Assembly (NCBI GenBank): GCA_016706225.1
Contig: JADJKB010000008.1
Coordinates: 310,001-374,000, forward strand
Length of the DNA: 64,000 bases
Reading direction: 5' to 3'
From: Myxococcales bacterium
Lineage (GTDB): Bacteria > Myxococcota_A > Polyangia > Polyangiales > Polyangiaceae
The notes beneath the pieces were generated by a model. The model did not search any database. It was not told where the DNA came from and saw only the letters and a program-made list of their open reading frames with translations. Of this stretch, positions 39,504-48,367 are shown piece by piece. Both the position numbers and the translations under genes were made by a program. Positions within the stretch are counted from its first letter, which is position 1; the number at the start of each line of letters is the position of its first letter.

Positions 39504-42203
39504 ATGAGTGACTCAGGAGACAGACCCGATCCCGACGCCCTCCTGCGGCGCATGCGGGCAGAAGAGGCACGGGCGAGGCGCGGCAAGCTGAAGATCTTCT
39601 TTGGTTTCGCCCCCGGGGTCGGCAAGACGTACCGCATGCTCCAGGTGGCACGCGACCTCGTCGCGGACCAGCGCCTCGACGTGGTCGTCGGTGTTGTCGA
39701 GGACCACCGTCGGATCGAGACTGCCCGCCTGGTGCTCGGGCTCGAGCTGTTACCCAGGCGGAAGGTTCCATATCGCGGCCATACACTCGACGAGTTCGAT
39801 CTCGACGCCGCGCTCGCGCGGAAGCCGAAGCTGTTGCTCGTCGACGAGCTCGCGCACACCAACGCCGCCGGTTCGCGCCATCCGAAGCGGTGGCAGGACG
39901 TCGAGGAGTTGCTCGACGCTGGCATCGACGTGTTGACGACGATGAACGTACAGCATGTCGAGAGCCTCAACGACGTCATCGCGCAGATCTCGCGCATTCA
40001 GGTGCGCGAGACCGTCCCCGACTCCGTGGTGGATCGAGCCGACGCGATCGAACTCGTCGACATCGCTCCCGAGGAGCTCCTCGAGCGTTTGAAGGAGGGG
40101 AAAGTCTATCTTCCCGACCAGGCCAGGCGCGCCGCCGCGCACTTCTTCCAGCGCGGGAACCTGCTGGCCCTGCGCGAGCTTGCCCTGCGAAGGACCGCTC
40201 AGCGTGTCGATGAAGACGTGCGAGCGTACCGCGAGGAGCACGGCGTCGCAGTCCCCTGGCCAGCCGGAGAGCGAATCGTGGTTTGCGTCGGCCCAGCTCC
40301 GAGCTCTGGCAGGTTGATCCGCGCGGCGGCACGCATGGCGGCTGGCCTGCGCTGCCCGTGGATGGCGTCGTACGTCGAATCCACGACCGCGCGCCCCATG
40401 AGTGACACCGACCGGCTTCAATTGGAGGGGCACTTGCGGGTTGCCGAGACGCTCGGCGCTACGGTCACGCGGCTTGCGGGGCCAAGTGTCTCCGGCGCGC
40501 TGCTGGACTACGCGCGCAAGAACAACATCACGCGTCTCATCATTGGCAAGCCGACGCACTCTCGTTTCTGGGACCGCGTACGGGGCTCGCTCCTCGATGA
40601 GGTCGTCCGCGGTAGCGGTGAAATCGACGTGCACGTCATTGGCGGTGACAACACGAACGAGGCGCAACCAAGCGACGGCGCCCGGGCCAGTGGGGGTGCG
40701 ACCGGGTCGCAGTACCTGTCGGCGACGATTCTCGTCTCCGGCACCCTGGGCCTCGCTCTCGTGTTGCGGGGCCTCATGGACCTCCCCGATCTCGAGATGC
40801 TGTTCTTGCTGGCCGTGATGGTCGCGGCGGTGTGGTTCGGACGCGGCCCATCCATCCTCGCCGCCGCCCTCGGTGTCGCCAGCTACGACTTCTTCTTCGT
40901 CACGCCGCTCCACACGTTCTCCGTGGACGACCGCCGCTACTTCCTGACCTTCGGGATGATGTTCGCAGTGAGCTTTGCGATGAGCGAGCTCGCCGGGAGA
41001 CTTCGCCGGCAGCAGCGTGATGCACAGGCGCGGGAGGAGCGCACAGCCGTCCTTTACGCGCTGACGCGTGAGCTTTCATCCACGGGCGAGCCCGCCCGGA
41101 TCGCGGCCATTGCTGCGCGGCACGCGGCGGACATCTTCTCAGCGAAGGCAATCGTGCTCGGCGTTTCGGCCGACGGTGAGCTGCATCCGCTCGGAACGTC
41201 TCCCGAGGGGGCCCAGCTCGACGTCAAGGACCTGGGCGTGGCCAAGTGGAGTCACGAGCACGACGCGCTGGCTGGGCTCGCTACCGACACGCTGCCGGGG
41301 GCGGAAGCGCTCTGCTCGCCGCTCCGCGCAGGCCAGTCCCGTCTCGGGGTGCTCGCGCTCGTGCCGCAGGACAAGGCTGAGCTCCGGTCCGACCAGCGTG
41401 GCTTTCTCGACGTCCTCTGTCGCCAAGTCGCGCTGGCACTCGAGCGCGCACGCCTCTCCGAGGAGGCGAAACAATCTGCGCTGCGCGCCAGGACCGAAGA
41501 GATGCGCTCATCCTTGCTCTCCGCGGTGTCCCACGACCTTCGCACTCCGCTTGCCTCGATTACTGGTGCCGCGACTTCGCTGCGCGATGACGCGAACCTC
41601 GGCATCGAGACGAAGGCGGAGCTCGTCGAATCGATCGTCGATCAGGCCGAGCGACTCGAGCACCTGGTCGCGAACCTGCTGGACATGACACGCCTCGAGT
41701 CGGGAGGATTTGCCCTGCGTCGAGACTGGGTCCCCCTCGACGAGATGATTGGCTCTGCCCTCACGCGCCTCGAGGTTCGCCTCGGGGCCCGCAAGGTGAT
41801 GGTGTCGATCGCTGCCGACGTGCCTCTTGTCAGCGTCGACCCGGTGCTCTTCGAGCAGGTCTTCGTGAACCTCTTCGAGAACGCGGTGAAATACACCCCC
41901 GCCGGCAGCCCGATCGAGATCGACGCGCGCAGCGATGGTGAGCGCGTCGAGATCAGCGTGATTGACCACGGCCCCGGGTTGCCCTCTGGAGCCGAGACTC
42001 GCGTCTTCGACAAGTTCTATCGGGGCCCGCACATCGGGGTCTCGGGCGCGGGTCTCGGCTTGCCGATCTGCAAGGGAATCGTGGAAGCGCACGGGGGGAC
42101 CATCGGCGCCGAGACCCGCTCGTCGGGTGGAGCAGTGTTTCATATCTCGATCCCTCGCGGCGGCACTCCGCCGTCCCTTCCAGCCCCGGGAGGCGCCGCA
42201 TGA
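39504..42203 (+). CDS. kdpD: Potassium sensor histidine kinase KdpD
   Basis: 899 residues, the normal size. Domains in order: N-terminal KdpD domain with Walker A 'GFAPGVGKTYRML', a universal-stress-protein-like domain (~250-370), four close transmembrane helices (~400-500, DUF4118), a GAF-like segment, and the HisKA with His677 in 'AVSHDLRTPLASI'. The ATPase part follows ('NLFENAVKYTPAG', 'GAGLGLPICKGI'). KdpD senses low K+ or osmotic stress and phosphorylates KdpE. Its stop overlaps the kdpE start by 4 bp. Confidence 0.96.
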   Translation: MSDSGDRPDPDALLRRMRAEEARARRGKLKIFFGFAPGVGKTYRMLQVARDLVADQRLDVVVGVVEDHRRIETARLVLGLELLPRRKVPYRGHTLDEFDLDAALARKPKLLLVDELAHTNAAGSRHPKRWQDVEELLDAGIDVLTTMNVQHVESLNDVIAQISRIQVRETVPDSVVDRADAIELVDIAPEELLERLKEGKVYLPDQARRAAAHFFQRGNLLALRELALRRTAQRVDEDVRAYREEHGVAVPWPAGERIVVCVGPAPSSGRLIRAAARMAAGLRCPWMASYVESTTARPMSDTDRLQLEGHLRVAETLGATVTRLAGPSVSGALLDYARKNNITRLIIGKPTHSRFWDRVRGSLLDEVVRGSGEIDVHVIGGDNTNEAQPSDGARASGGATGSQYLSATILVSGTLGLALVLRGLMDLPDLEMLFLLAVMVAAVWFGRGPSILAAALGVASYDFFFVTPLHTFSVDDRRYFLTFGMMFAVSFAMSELAGRLRRQQRDAQAREERTAVLYALTRELSSTGEPARIAAIAARHAADIFSAKAIVLGVSADGELHPLGTSPEGAQLDVKDLGVAKWSHEHDALAGLATDTLPGAEALCSPLRAGQSRLGVLALVPQDKAELRSDQRGFLDVLCRQVALALERARLSEEAKQSALRARTEEMRSSLLSAVSHDLRTPLASITGAATSLRDDANLGIETKAELVESIVDQAERLEHLVANLLDMTRLESGGFALRRDWVPLDEMIGSALTRLEVRLGARKVMVSIAADVPLVSVDPVLFEQVFVNLFENAVKYTPAGSPIEIDARSDGERVEISVIDHGPGLPSGAETRVFDKFYRGPHIGVSGAGLGLPICKGIVEAHGGTIGAETRSSGGAVFHISIPRGGTPPSLPAPGGAA

Positions 42204-42901
42204 ACGCGCTCGGCGCAGTAGTGCTCGTCGTCGAAGATGAGCCGCAGATGCGGAAGTTCATCCGGGCGTCGCTGTCCTCCCACGGGTATCGGGTGCTCGA
42301 AGCTGGGCGGGTCGCTGAAGCCGTGATGCTGCTGACGAGCCACAACCCCGAGATGATCTTGCTCGACCTTGGTTTGCCAGACGGCGACGGCATCGACCTC
42401 ACAAGGCAAATCCGCGAGTGGAGTGGTGTGCCAATCATCGTGCTATCGGCCCGCGGTCGTGAGGACGACAAGGTTGCGGCCCTCGATGCCGGGGCCGATG
42501 ACTACCTGACCAAGCCATTCGGCGTGAACGAGCTGCTGGCCCGCATGCGCGTTGCGCTCAGGCACGCGCAGAGCCGCGGAGCAAGGCCCGATGTCCAAAC
42601 GTTCGAGTTCGGCGAACTGAAGATCGATCTGGTACAGCGAGAGGTGTTTCGCGGAACAGAGGAGCTTCATCTCACGCCCATCGAGTACAAGCTGCTCGTG
42701 CTGTTTGCCCAGAACGCCGGCAAGGTCCTGACGCATCGCCAGATCTTGAAGGAGGTCTGGGGCCCCGCTTACGCCGCGCAGACCCACTACGTGCGGGTGC
42801 ACATGGCCGAGCTGCGCAAGAAGGTCGAGGCCGACCCGTCCCGGCCCAAACTCCTCGTGACGGAGCCGGGCGTCGGATACCGCCTGCGCGATCGGTCGTG
42901 A
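42200..42901 (+). CDS. kdpE: Response regulator KdpE
   Basis: 233 residues, OmpR/PhoB type. The receiver domain has Asp56 in 'LLDLGLPDGDG' and the switch Lys in 'DYLTKPFGVNELLARM'. The winged-helix DNA-binding domain ends 'THYVRVHMAELRKKVEADPS' and 'VTEPGVGYRL'. It activates the kdp operon when phosphorylated by KdpD. It is the last kdp gene, and the next gene begins after ~145 bp with its own promoter. Confidence 0.96.
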   Translation: MNALGAVVLVVEDEPQMRKFIRASLSSHGYRVLEAGRVAEAVMLLTSHNPEMILLDLGLPDGDGIDLTRQIREWSGVPIIVLSARGREDDKVAALDAGADDYLTKPFGVNELLARMRVALRHAQSRGARPDVQTFEFGELKIDLVQREVFRGTEELHLTPIEYKLLVLFAQNAGKVLTHRQILKEVWGPAYAAQTHYVRVHMAELRKKVEADPSRPKLLVTEPGVGYRLRDRS

Positions 42902-42986
42902 ATCGTCTTGCCGAGGCGGTTCTGTCTCGCGGTCACGCCACGCTCGAGCGCCGCGGAGAAATCCCAGGTATCGGCGCCTCGGGCGG

Positions 42987-43053
42987 TTGACACACCCTGG
43001 TGTTGCGACTAGGTTCCTATGTGAGTAAAGTTCGCATCTAGGAACCAATGGTT
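42987..43053 (+). promoter_or_regulatory. Promoter and inverted-repeat operator of the Fur/PerR-katG-dps operon
   Basis: A consensus -35 'ttgaca' (42987-42992) and -10 'taggtt' (43010-43015) are 17 bp apart. A perfect 8-bp inverted repeat, 'ggttccta' (43012-43019) and 'taggaacc' (43039-43046), runs from the -10 to the ribosome-binding site. A second small palindrome, 'aacca'/'tggtt', covers the ATG at 43048. The arrangement suits autoregulation by the regulator encoded next, and as RNA the repeat could also hide the 'agga' site. Confidence 0.65.
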
Positions 43054-43548
43054 AACCAGGCGCATACCAAGATCGAGCAGCGACTCGAGCACCTCAAGGC
43101 GGTCGCCAAGAAGGCGGGCGTCAAGCTGACGCATCAACGTCTCGAGATCTTTCGGGAGCTCGCCGCATCCGAGGAGCACCCCAGCGTCGACTCGATCTTC
43201 CGGGCGGTGCAGCAACGCGTGCCGACCGTGTCGGTCGACACCGTCTACCGCACGCTGTGGATGCTGCACGAACTGGGACTGGTCACGACGCTCGGGCCAC
43301 TCCGTGACGGAGTGCGTTTCGACGCCAACCTCGACCAGCACCACCACTACGTCTGCGTTCGTTGTGGCCTCGTGCGCGACTTCGAGAGCGCCGACCTGAA
43401 CGCACTCCGCGTCCCCGAGACGGTGAAGGCGATCGGCAGCATCGCCGATGCACATGTCGAGGTTCGGGGCGTGTGCGCGACGTGCCTGGCTCAGCGAGGG
43501 GACGAGCCATCTGGAACCGCAACCACCCCGAGGAGCAGCATCCCATGA
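43048..43548 (+). CDS. Fur/PerR-family regulator
   Basis: 166 residues. The Fur winged helix is 'AGVKLTHQRLEIFRELAASE' with 'VSVDTVYRTLWMLHELGLV'. Metal-site features are 'DQHHHYVCVRCGLVRDFE' and 'VCATCLAQRG', two CXXC pairs for structural zinc and a His cluster for the regulatory metal. It directly precedes and overlaps katG (ATGA), the arrangement of peroxide-sensing FurA/PerR regulators. It most likely represses katG and itself until oxidised by peroxide (inference). The C-terminal ~20 residues are an extra tail. Confidence 0.88.
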   Translation: MVNQAHTKIEQRLEHLKAVAKKAGVKLTHQRLEIFRELAASEEHPSVDSIFRAVQQRVPTVSVDTVYRTLWMLHELGLVTTLGPLRDGVRFDANLDQHHHYVCVRCGLVRDFESADLNALRVPETVKAIGSIADAHVEVRGVCATCLAQRGDEPSGTATTPRSSIP

Positions 43549-45734
43549 CCGACAAGAACAAGCCCGCCCCCCAACACGCCAGCTCCGGAAAATGCCCGGT
43601 CATGCATGGCGGTAGCACGACCGTGACCAGCTCGAACCTCGACTGGTGGCCCAAAGCGCTGAACCTCGACATCCTCCACCAGCACGACACAAAGCCGAAT
43701 CCGCTGGGCCCCGATTTCAACTACCGCGAGGAGCTGAAGAAGCTCGACGTCGACGCGCTGACGAAGGACATGCGCGCGCTGATGACGGACAGCCAGTCGT
43801 GGTGGCCCGCAGACTGGGGGCACTATGGCGGCCTCATGATCCGCATGGCCTGGCACGCCGCAGGCACCTATCGCATCGCCGACGGTCGCGGCGGCGGTGG
43901 CACGGGCAACCAGCGGTTCGCTCCTCTCGACTCGTGGCCGGACAACGCCAACCTGGACAAGGCCCGTCGACTGCTCTGGCCGATCAAGAAGAAGTACGGC
44001 AACCGCATCAGCTGGGCCGATCTGATCATCCTGGCCGGCACGATCGCCTACGAATCCATGGGCCTCGAGACGTTCGGCTTCGGCTTCGGTCGCGAGGACA
44101 TCTGGCATCCCGAGAAGGACATCAGCTGGGGCTCCGAGAAGGAGTGGCTCGCCGCGAACCGGTACGAAGGGGAGAGTCGCGAGACTCTCGACAATCCGCT
44201 GGCAGCAGTGCAGATGGGCCTCATCTACGTCAACCCGGAGGGCGTCAACGGCAAACCCGATCCGCTTCGCACGGCCGCGGACGTGCGGCTGACCTTCGCG
44301 CGCATGGCGATGAACGACGAGGAGACGGTCGCGCTCACCGCCGGCGGTCACACGGTCGGCAAGGCACATGGCAACGGCGACGCGAGCGTTCTGGGGCCGA
44401 ACCCGGAGGCGACCGACGTCAGCGAGCAGGGCCTTGGGTGGAAGAACCCCAAGGGCAAAGGCTTCGGGCGTGACGCTGTCACGAGCGGCCTCGAGGGGGC
44501 TTGGACGACTCACCCGACGCGCTGGGACAACGGCTACTTCGAGATGCTCTTGAACCACGAGTGGGAGCTGAAGAAGAGCCCCGCCGGCGCCTGGCAGTGG
44601 CAGCCGGTGAGCATCAAGGAAGAAGACAAGCCCGTCGACGTCGAGGACCCGTCGATCCGCCACGACCCGATCATGACCGACGCCGACATGGCGATGATCA
44701 AGGACCCCGCCTACCGAGCGATCTCCGAGAGGTTCCACGAGGATCCGGCGTACTTCTCCCAGGTGTTCGCGCGGGCGTGGTTCAAGCTCACGCACCGCGA
44801 CATGGGTCCGAAGGCCCGCTACTTCGGCCCCCACGTGCCGAAGGAAGACCTGCTCTGGCAGGACCCGGTTCCTGTCGGCAATGCCAAGTACGACGTCGAA
44901 GCCGTGAAGGCGCGCATCGCCAAGAGCGGTCTGTCGATCAGCGATAGGGTCAGCACCGCGTGGGATAGCGCGCGCACCTTCCGCGGCTCGGACATGCGCG
45001 GCGGCGCCAACGGCGGGCGCATCGGCCTGGCTCCGCAGAAGGACTGGGAGGGCAACGAGCCCAGCCGCCTCGCTCGGGTGCTCGGCGTGCTCGAGGGCAT
45101 CGCCAAGGAAACCGGCGCCAGCGTCGCCGACGTGATCGTTCTGGCGGGTAACGTCGGCGTCGAGCAGGCAGCCCGGGCTGCCGGCTTCGACGTGAGCGTG
45201 CCGTTCGCACCTGGACGCGGCGACGCCACCGACGCGATGACGGATGCTGCTTCGTTCGCTGTGCTGGAGCCAATTCATGACGGCTACCGCAACTGGCTGA
45301 AGCAGGACTACGTCGTCAGTGCGGAGGAGCTGATGCTCGATCGCACGCAGCTCATGGGCCTGACTGCACCCGAGATGACGGCTCTCGTCGGTGGCATGCG
45401 CGTGCTCGGCACCAACCACGGTGGCACGAAGCACGGCGTGTTCACGGATCGGGTGGGCGCTCTCAGCAATGACTTCTTCGTGAACCTGACCGACATGCGC
45501 TGGGTGTGGGCGCCCGCCGGGAACGGCCTCTACGAGGTTCGTGACCGCAGAACGGGCGAGGTGAAGTGGACGGCCACCCGCGTGGATCTGGTCTTTGGAT
45601 CCAACTCGATCCTGCGCGCGTACGCCGAGCTCTACGCGCAGGACGACAACCAGGAGAAGTTCGTCAGGGACTTCGTTGCGGCGTGGACCAAAGTCATGAA
45701 CGCGGACCGCTTCGACCTGGCCGGCCGGGCTTGA
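43545..45734 (+). CDS. katG: Catalase-peroxidase KatG
   Basis: 729 residues, the family's normal length. The N-terminal peroxidase domain holds distal Arg100, Trp103 and His104 in 'MIRMAWHAAGTYR' and proximal His269 in 'TAGGHTVGKAHG'. Tyr228 ('GLIYVNPEGVNG') and Met254 ('FARMAMNDEE') are positioned to form the Met-Tyr-Trp adduct with Trp103 that is needed for catalase activity. The C-terminal haem-less duplicate domain follows. It destroys H2O2. The start at ATG 43545 overlaps the Fur/PerR-like gene. Confidence 0.98.
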   Translation: MTDKNKPAPQHASSGKCPVMHGGSTTVTSSNLDWWPKALNLDILHQHDTKPNPLGPDFNYREELKKLDVDALTKDMRALMTDSQSWWPADWGHYGGLMIRMAWHAAGTYRIADGRGGGGTGNQRFAPLDSWPDNANLDKARRLLWPIKKKYGNRISWADLIILAGTIAYESMGLETFGFGFGREDIWHPEKDISWGSEKEWLAANRYEGESRETLDNPLAAVQMGLIYVNPEGVNGKPDPLRTAADVRLTFARMAMNDEETVALTAGGHTVGKAHGNGDASVLGPNPEATDVSEQGLGWKNPKGKGFGRDAVTSGLEGAWTTHPTRWDNGYFEMLLNHEWELKKSPAGAWQWQPVSIKEEDKPVDVEDPSIRHDPIMTDADMAMIKDPAYRAISERFHEDPAYFSQVFARAWFKLTHRDMGPKARYFGPHVPKEDLLWQDPVPVGNAKYDVEAVKARIAKSGLSISDRVSTAWDSARTFRGSDMRGGANGGRIGLAPQKDWEGNEPSRLARVLGVLEGIAKETGASVADVIVLAGNVGVEQAARAAGFDVSVPFAPGRGDATDAMTDAASFAVLEPIHDGYRNWLKQDYVVSAEELMLDRTQLMGLTAPEMTALVGGMRVLGTNHGGTKHGVFTDRVGALSNDFFVNLTDMRWVWAPAGNGLYEVRDRRTGEVKWTATRVDLVFGSNSILRAYAELYAQDDNQEKFVRDFVAAWTKVMNADRFDLAGRA

Positions 45735-45754
45735 ACCGCACCAAGGAGAACACG

Positions 45755-46222
45755 ATGAACATCGACATCGGCATCGAAACCAGCAAACGCCAGGAAATTG
45801 CGGGCGGCCTCGCGCGGGTGCTCGCGGACTCGTACACGCTCTACCTCAAGACCCACAATTTCCACTGGAACGTCACTGGACCGATGTTTCAGACGCTGCA
45901 TCTCATGTTCGAGACCGAGTACAACGAGCTCGCGCTCGCGGTGGACCTCATCGCCGAGCGCATCCGGGCCCTCGGCGTCCCCGCTCCGGGCACCTACAAG
46001 CAGTTCCTCGAGCTGTCGTCCATCAAGGAAGCCGAGGGGGTTCCCAAAGCCGAAGACATGATTCGGCTCTTGGTAGCGGGTCACGAGACTGCCGCTCGCA
46101 CGTCGAGGGAGGTCTTCAAGGTGGCGGAAGCCGCCAACGATCAGTCGACCTGCGATCTGCTCACTCAGCGCCTGCAGGTTCACGAGAAGACCGCGTGGAT
46201 GCTGCGGAGCTTGCTCGAGTAG
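45755..46222 (+). CDS. dps: Dps ferritin-like DNA-protecting protein
   Basis: 155 residues from ATG 45755 with 'aaggag' upstream. The ferroxidase-site segment is 'LKTHNFHWNVTGPMFQTLHL' followed by 'FETEYNELA', carrying the His, Asp/Glu residues of Dps. Dps oxidises and stores iron with H2O2 and shields DNA. It begins 20 bp after katG, so regulator, catalase and Dps form one oxidative-stress transcription unit. No long Lys-rich N-terminal tail is present. Confidence 0.93.
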   Translation: MNIDIGIETSKRQEIAGGLARVLADSYTLYLKTHNFHWNVTGPMFQTLHLMFETEYNELALAVDLIAERIRALGVPAPGTYKQFLELSSIKEAEGVPKAEDMIRLLVAGHETAARTSREVFKVAEAANDQSTCDLLTQRLQVHEKTAWMLRSLLE

Positions 46223-46241
46223 CAGCTCACGCTTCGGTTCC

Positions 46242-47945
46242 TCACGCGCTGCGACGACGTCGAACGAGCAGCAGGCCCAGAAGTGCCAGCGCCCCGAGCG
46301 CGTGCGAGGAGTCTCGCGCTCGGCCGGGCACTCGACATCCACAACCCGAGTCGTCTCCGCTGCCGGAGCCACCCTTTCCGCCAGGACCGGCATCCGAGAG
46401 CCCACTGCCTCCGGAGCCGGGTTTGCCGCCCGTCGCGGCTCCGCCGGAAGACGTCGAGCCCGCAGCACCGGCGGCGCCGCCCGCTGTCACGGCGCCGGCC
46501 GTCCCGGCTACACCCGCACTGCCAGCCGCGCCGCCGCTCTGGCCCGCATTGCCACCGCTACTGGCGCCGCCTGCGCCGCCGCTCGTTGTGCCACCGCTCG
46601 CCGCGCCGCCCGTGCCGCCGGTTGCAACGCCACCCGATCCGCCGGTCGCACCGCCACCCGAGCCGCCGGTCGCAACGCCGCCCGTACCACCGGTCGCAAC
46701 GCCACCCGATCCGCCGCCGCCGCCCGATCCGCCGGTCGCAATGCCTCCCGTTCCACCGCTCGACGTTCCACCGCTCGACGTTCCGCCGGTCGCACTGCCG
46801 CCGCTGCCGCCGCTCGACGTTCCGCCGCTGCCGCCCGCGCCACCGCTGCCGGACACGCACGTCGACCCCTGGCAGCTCTGGCCGCTCGCGCAGGTGCCAC
46901 AGCTTCCGCCGCAGCCATCCGGGCCGCATTGTTTGCCCGCGCACGACGGCACACACGCGCAGCCCGCGCCCATGGCGGGTCGCGTGCTGTTCCAGTCCGC
47001 ACAGCTTGCGGCCGGACCGATGCCCAGCGAACCCGTCGAGGGGTAGGTGACCTCCTGATTCCCGGAGTCGCGAAACACGAAATAGTAGCGGTGACATCCG
47101 CTGCCCATGCCGGCGATCTTCGCCGTCCACGCGCCGTTCAGCTGCGTGCCGCGCCCGAGTGTCATGCTGGTGCAAGCGCCGTCGACGTTGACGCGCGCGG
47201 CGGACGGAGCGGCGGTGTCGTACCAGTTCGCCCAGACGTCGATGCTCGCGGCTTGACGCGGATAGTGCGACCCGGAAGGGATCTTGTAGGCGGTGCCACC
47301 GCCCGAGAAGTCGCCCACCGAGCGTCCTGCGCTGCCGGTTCCAACACTGCCCGTCGACTTCAAGATCAACCAGCGGTGACCGTTGCTCGACGAGTACTGG
47401 CAGGCAGTGGCCGCCGAGTTTTCATACAGCCACTGGTAGAAGGCCGAGTTTGGGTCGGTCGAGCTGGCGATGATCTCCCCGCTCGCCGAGGGGCCGAAGA
47501 GCTTGACCCGCGCGCTCCACGCCGTGCACGTCGGGCTGCAGGCCTTGGTGCCACCCACACACGCGCACGACGCCGCGCCGTTGCAGGTCGCGGGGTAGAT
47601 GCTGCTGATGTTCGGCACCACGGTGCAGGCGGAGTCGTGGGCGAAATAGGCCTGCTGCACCATCTCTTCCGCGTGGAAGCGCGCGGCTCGGTTGAGCTGC
47701 GGGGAGTACCAGACGGGACCGATGGGCGTGTAACAAGCCTTCTCGCCGCAAGGCGCGCCGCAGGTGGTCATTTCAGTCTGCGGTGCGGAGCGCGCGCGAT
47801 TCATCCACTCGTGCATCACGCGTTCGGCCCAGTTGGGGAAGCCGTCCGCCGAGCTCTCGCCAAAGGCGCCGGCCGGAACCGCCCATGACAACCCCACCAA
47901 CAGCGCGCCACCGGCAACCCGCAGTCCTAGCCAACGCTTCGCCAT
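46242..47945 (-). CDS. Secreted SCP/CAP-domain protein with Gly-rich linker and MYXO-CTERM-like tail
   Basis: 567 residues from ATG 47945. A signal peptide ('LVGLSWAVPAGAFG') leads into a CAP/SCP domain ('NWAERVMHEWMNRARSAP', 'LNRAARFHAEEMVQQAYFAH', 'GHRWLIL'). A Cys-rich motif 'GKQCGPDGCGGSCGTC' and ~170 residues of Gly/Ser/Thr repeats follow. The end is a sorting signal: 'DDSGCGCRVPGRA', a helix 'ALGALALLGLLLV' and Arg-Arg-Arg-Arg. In myxobacteria this tail is processed and the Cys used for surface anchoring. CAP proteins vary in function, so none is proposed. It is convergent with dps. Confidence 0.85.
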   Translation of the reverse strand: MAKRWLGLRVAGGALLVGLSWAVPAGAFGESSADGFPNWAERVMHEWMNRARSAPQTEMTTCGAPCGEKACYTPIGPVWYSPQLNRAARFHAEEMVQQAYFAHDSACTVVPNISSIYPATCNGAASCACVGGTKACSPTCTAWSARVKLFGPSASGEIIASSTDPNSAFYQWLYENSAATACQYSSSNGHRWLILKSTGSVGTGSAGRSVGDFSGGGTAYKIPSGSHYPRQAASIDVWANWYDTAAPSAARVNVDGACTSMTLGRGTQLNGAWTAKIAGMGSGCHRYYFVFRDSGNQEVTYPSTGSLGIGPAASCADWNSTRPAMGAGCACVPSCAGKQCGPDGCGGSCGTCASGQSCQGSTCVSGSGGAGGSGGTSSGGSGGSATGGTSSGGTSSGGTGGIATGGSGGGGGSGGVATGGTGGVATGGSGGGATGGSGGVATGGTGGAASGGTTSGGAGGASSGGNAGQSGGAAGSAGVAGTAGAVTAGGAAGAAGSTSSGGAATGGKPGSGGSGLSDAGPGGKGGSGSGDDSGCGCRVPGRARDSSHALGALALLGLLLVRRRRSA

Positions 47946-48367
47946 CGTTCCCAAGCTACCGGCTTCCGCACCGGGTGGATAGCGCCGCACTTGGCGACTC
48001 GAAATTCGGCAAGTCGAGCAGCATTGCAGTGCCCTTTCAGACCGTCATCGCCCAGCAAACGCCGTTGGTTTCGTCGGCATCAGCCGCGACCCGGCGGGCG
48101 AACGGCGCAATGTGACAGAGTGGACTCCGCCAGGCGCATGGTACCTGCGGGCCATGAAGGCGGAGCGCGAGCGTGGCCAGTGTGCCATCGAAACACCGAC
48201 ACAGCAGCAGATGTGTCAAGGGAAGTGACGGGACAGGCGCGCGCGGGATCACCCAACCACTCGCGGCTCCGTCAAGAGCAGCCAGCCGTGTCCCTGCCCT
48301 GAGCGCGCTCAGGTGGCGTCCCGTCGCGCGTTGTCGCCGACCGGCGCGGCTGGTATGGACCGCGAGC
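47946..48367. other. Divergent intergenic region, nothing specific seen
   Basis: About 420 bp between the starts of the divergent SCP-domain and beta-barrel genes. It must hold both promoters, but no convincing -35/-10 pair, RNA fold or repeat stands out. Confidence 0.4.

Noticed and set aside
43491..45434. Minus-strand open frame of ~650 codons
   Set aside because: Complementary to katG, whose residues are confirmed by the active-site motifs.
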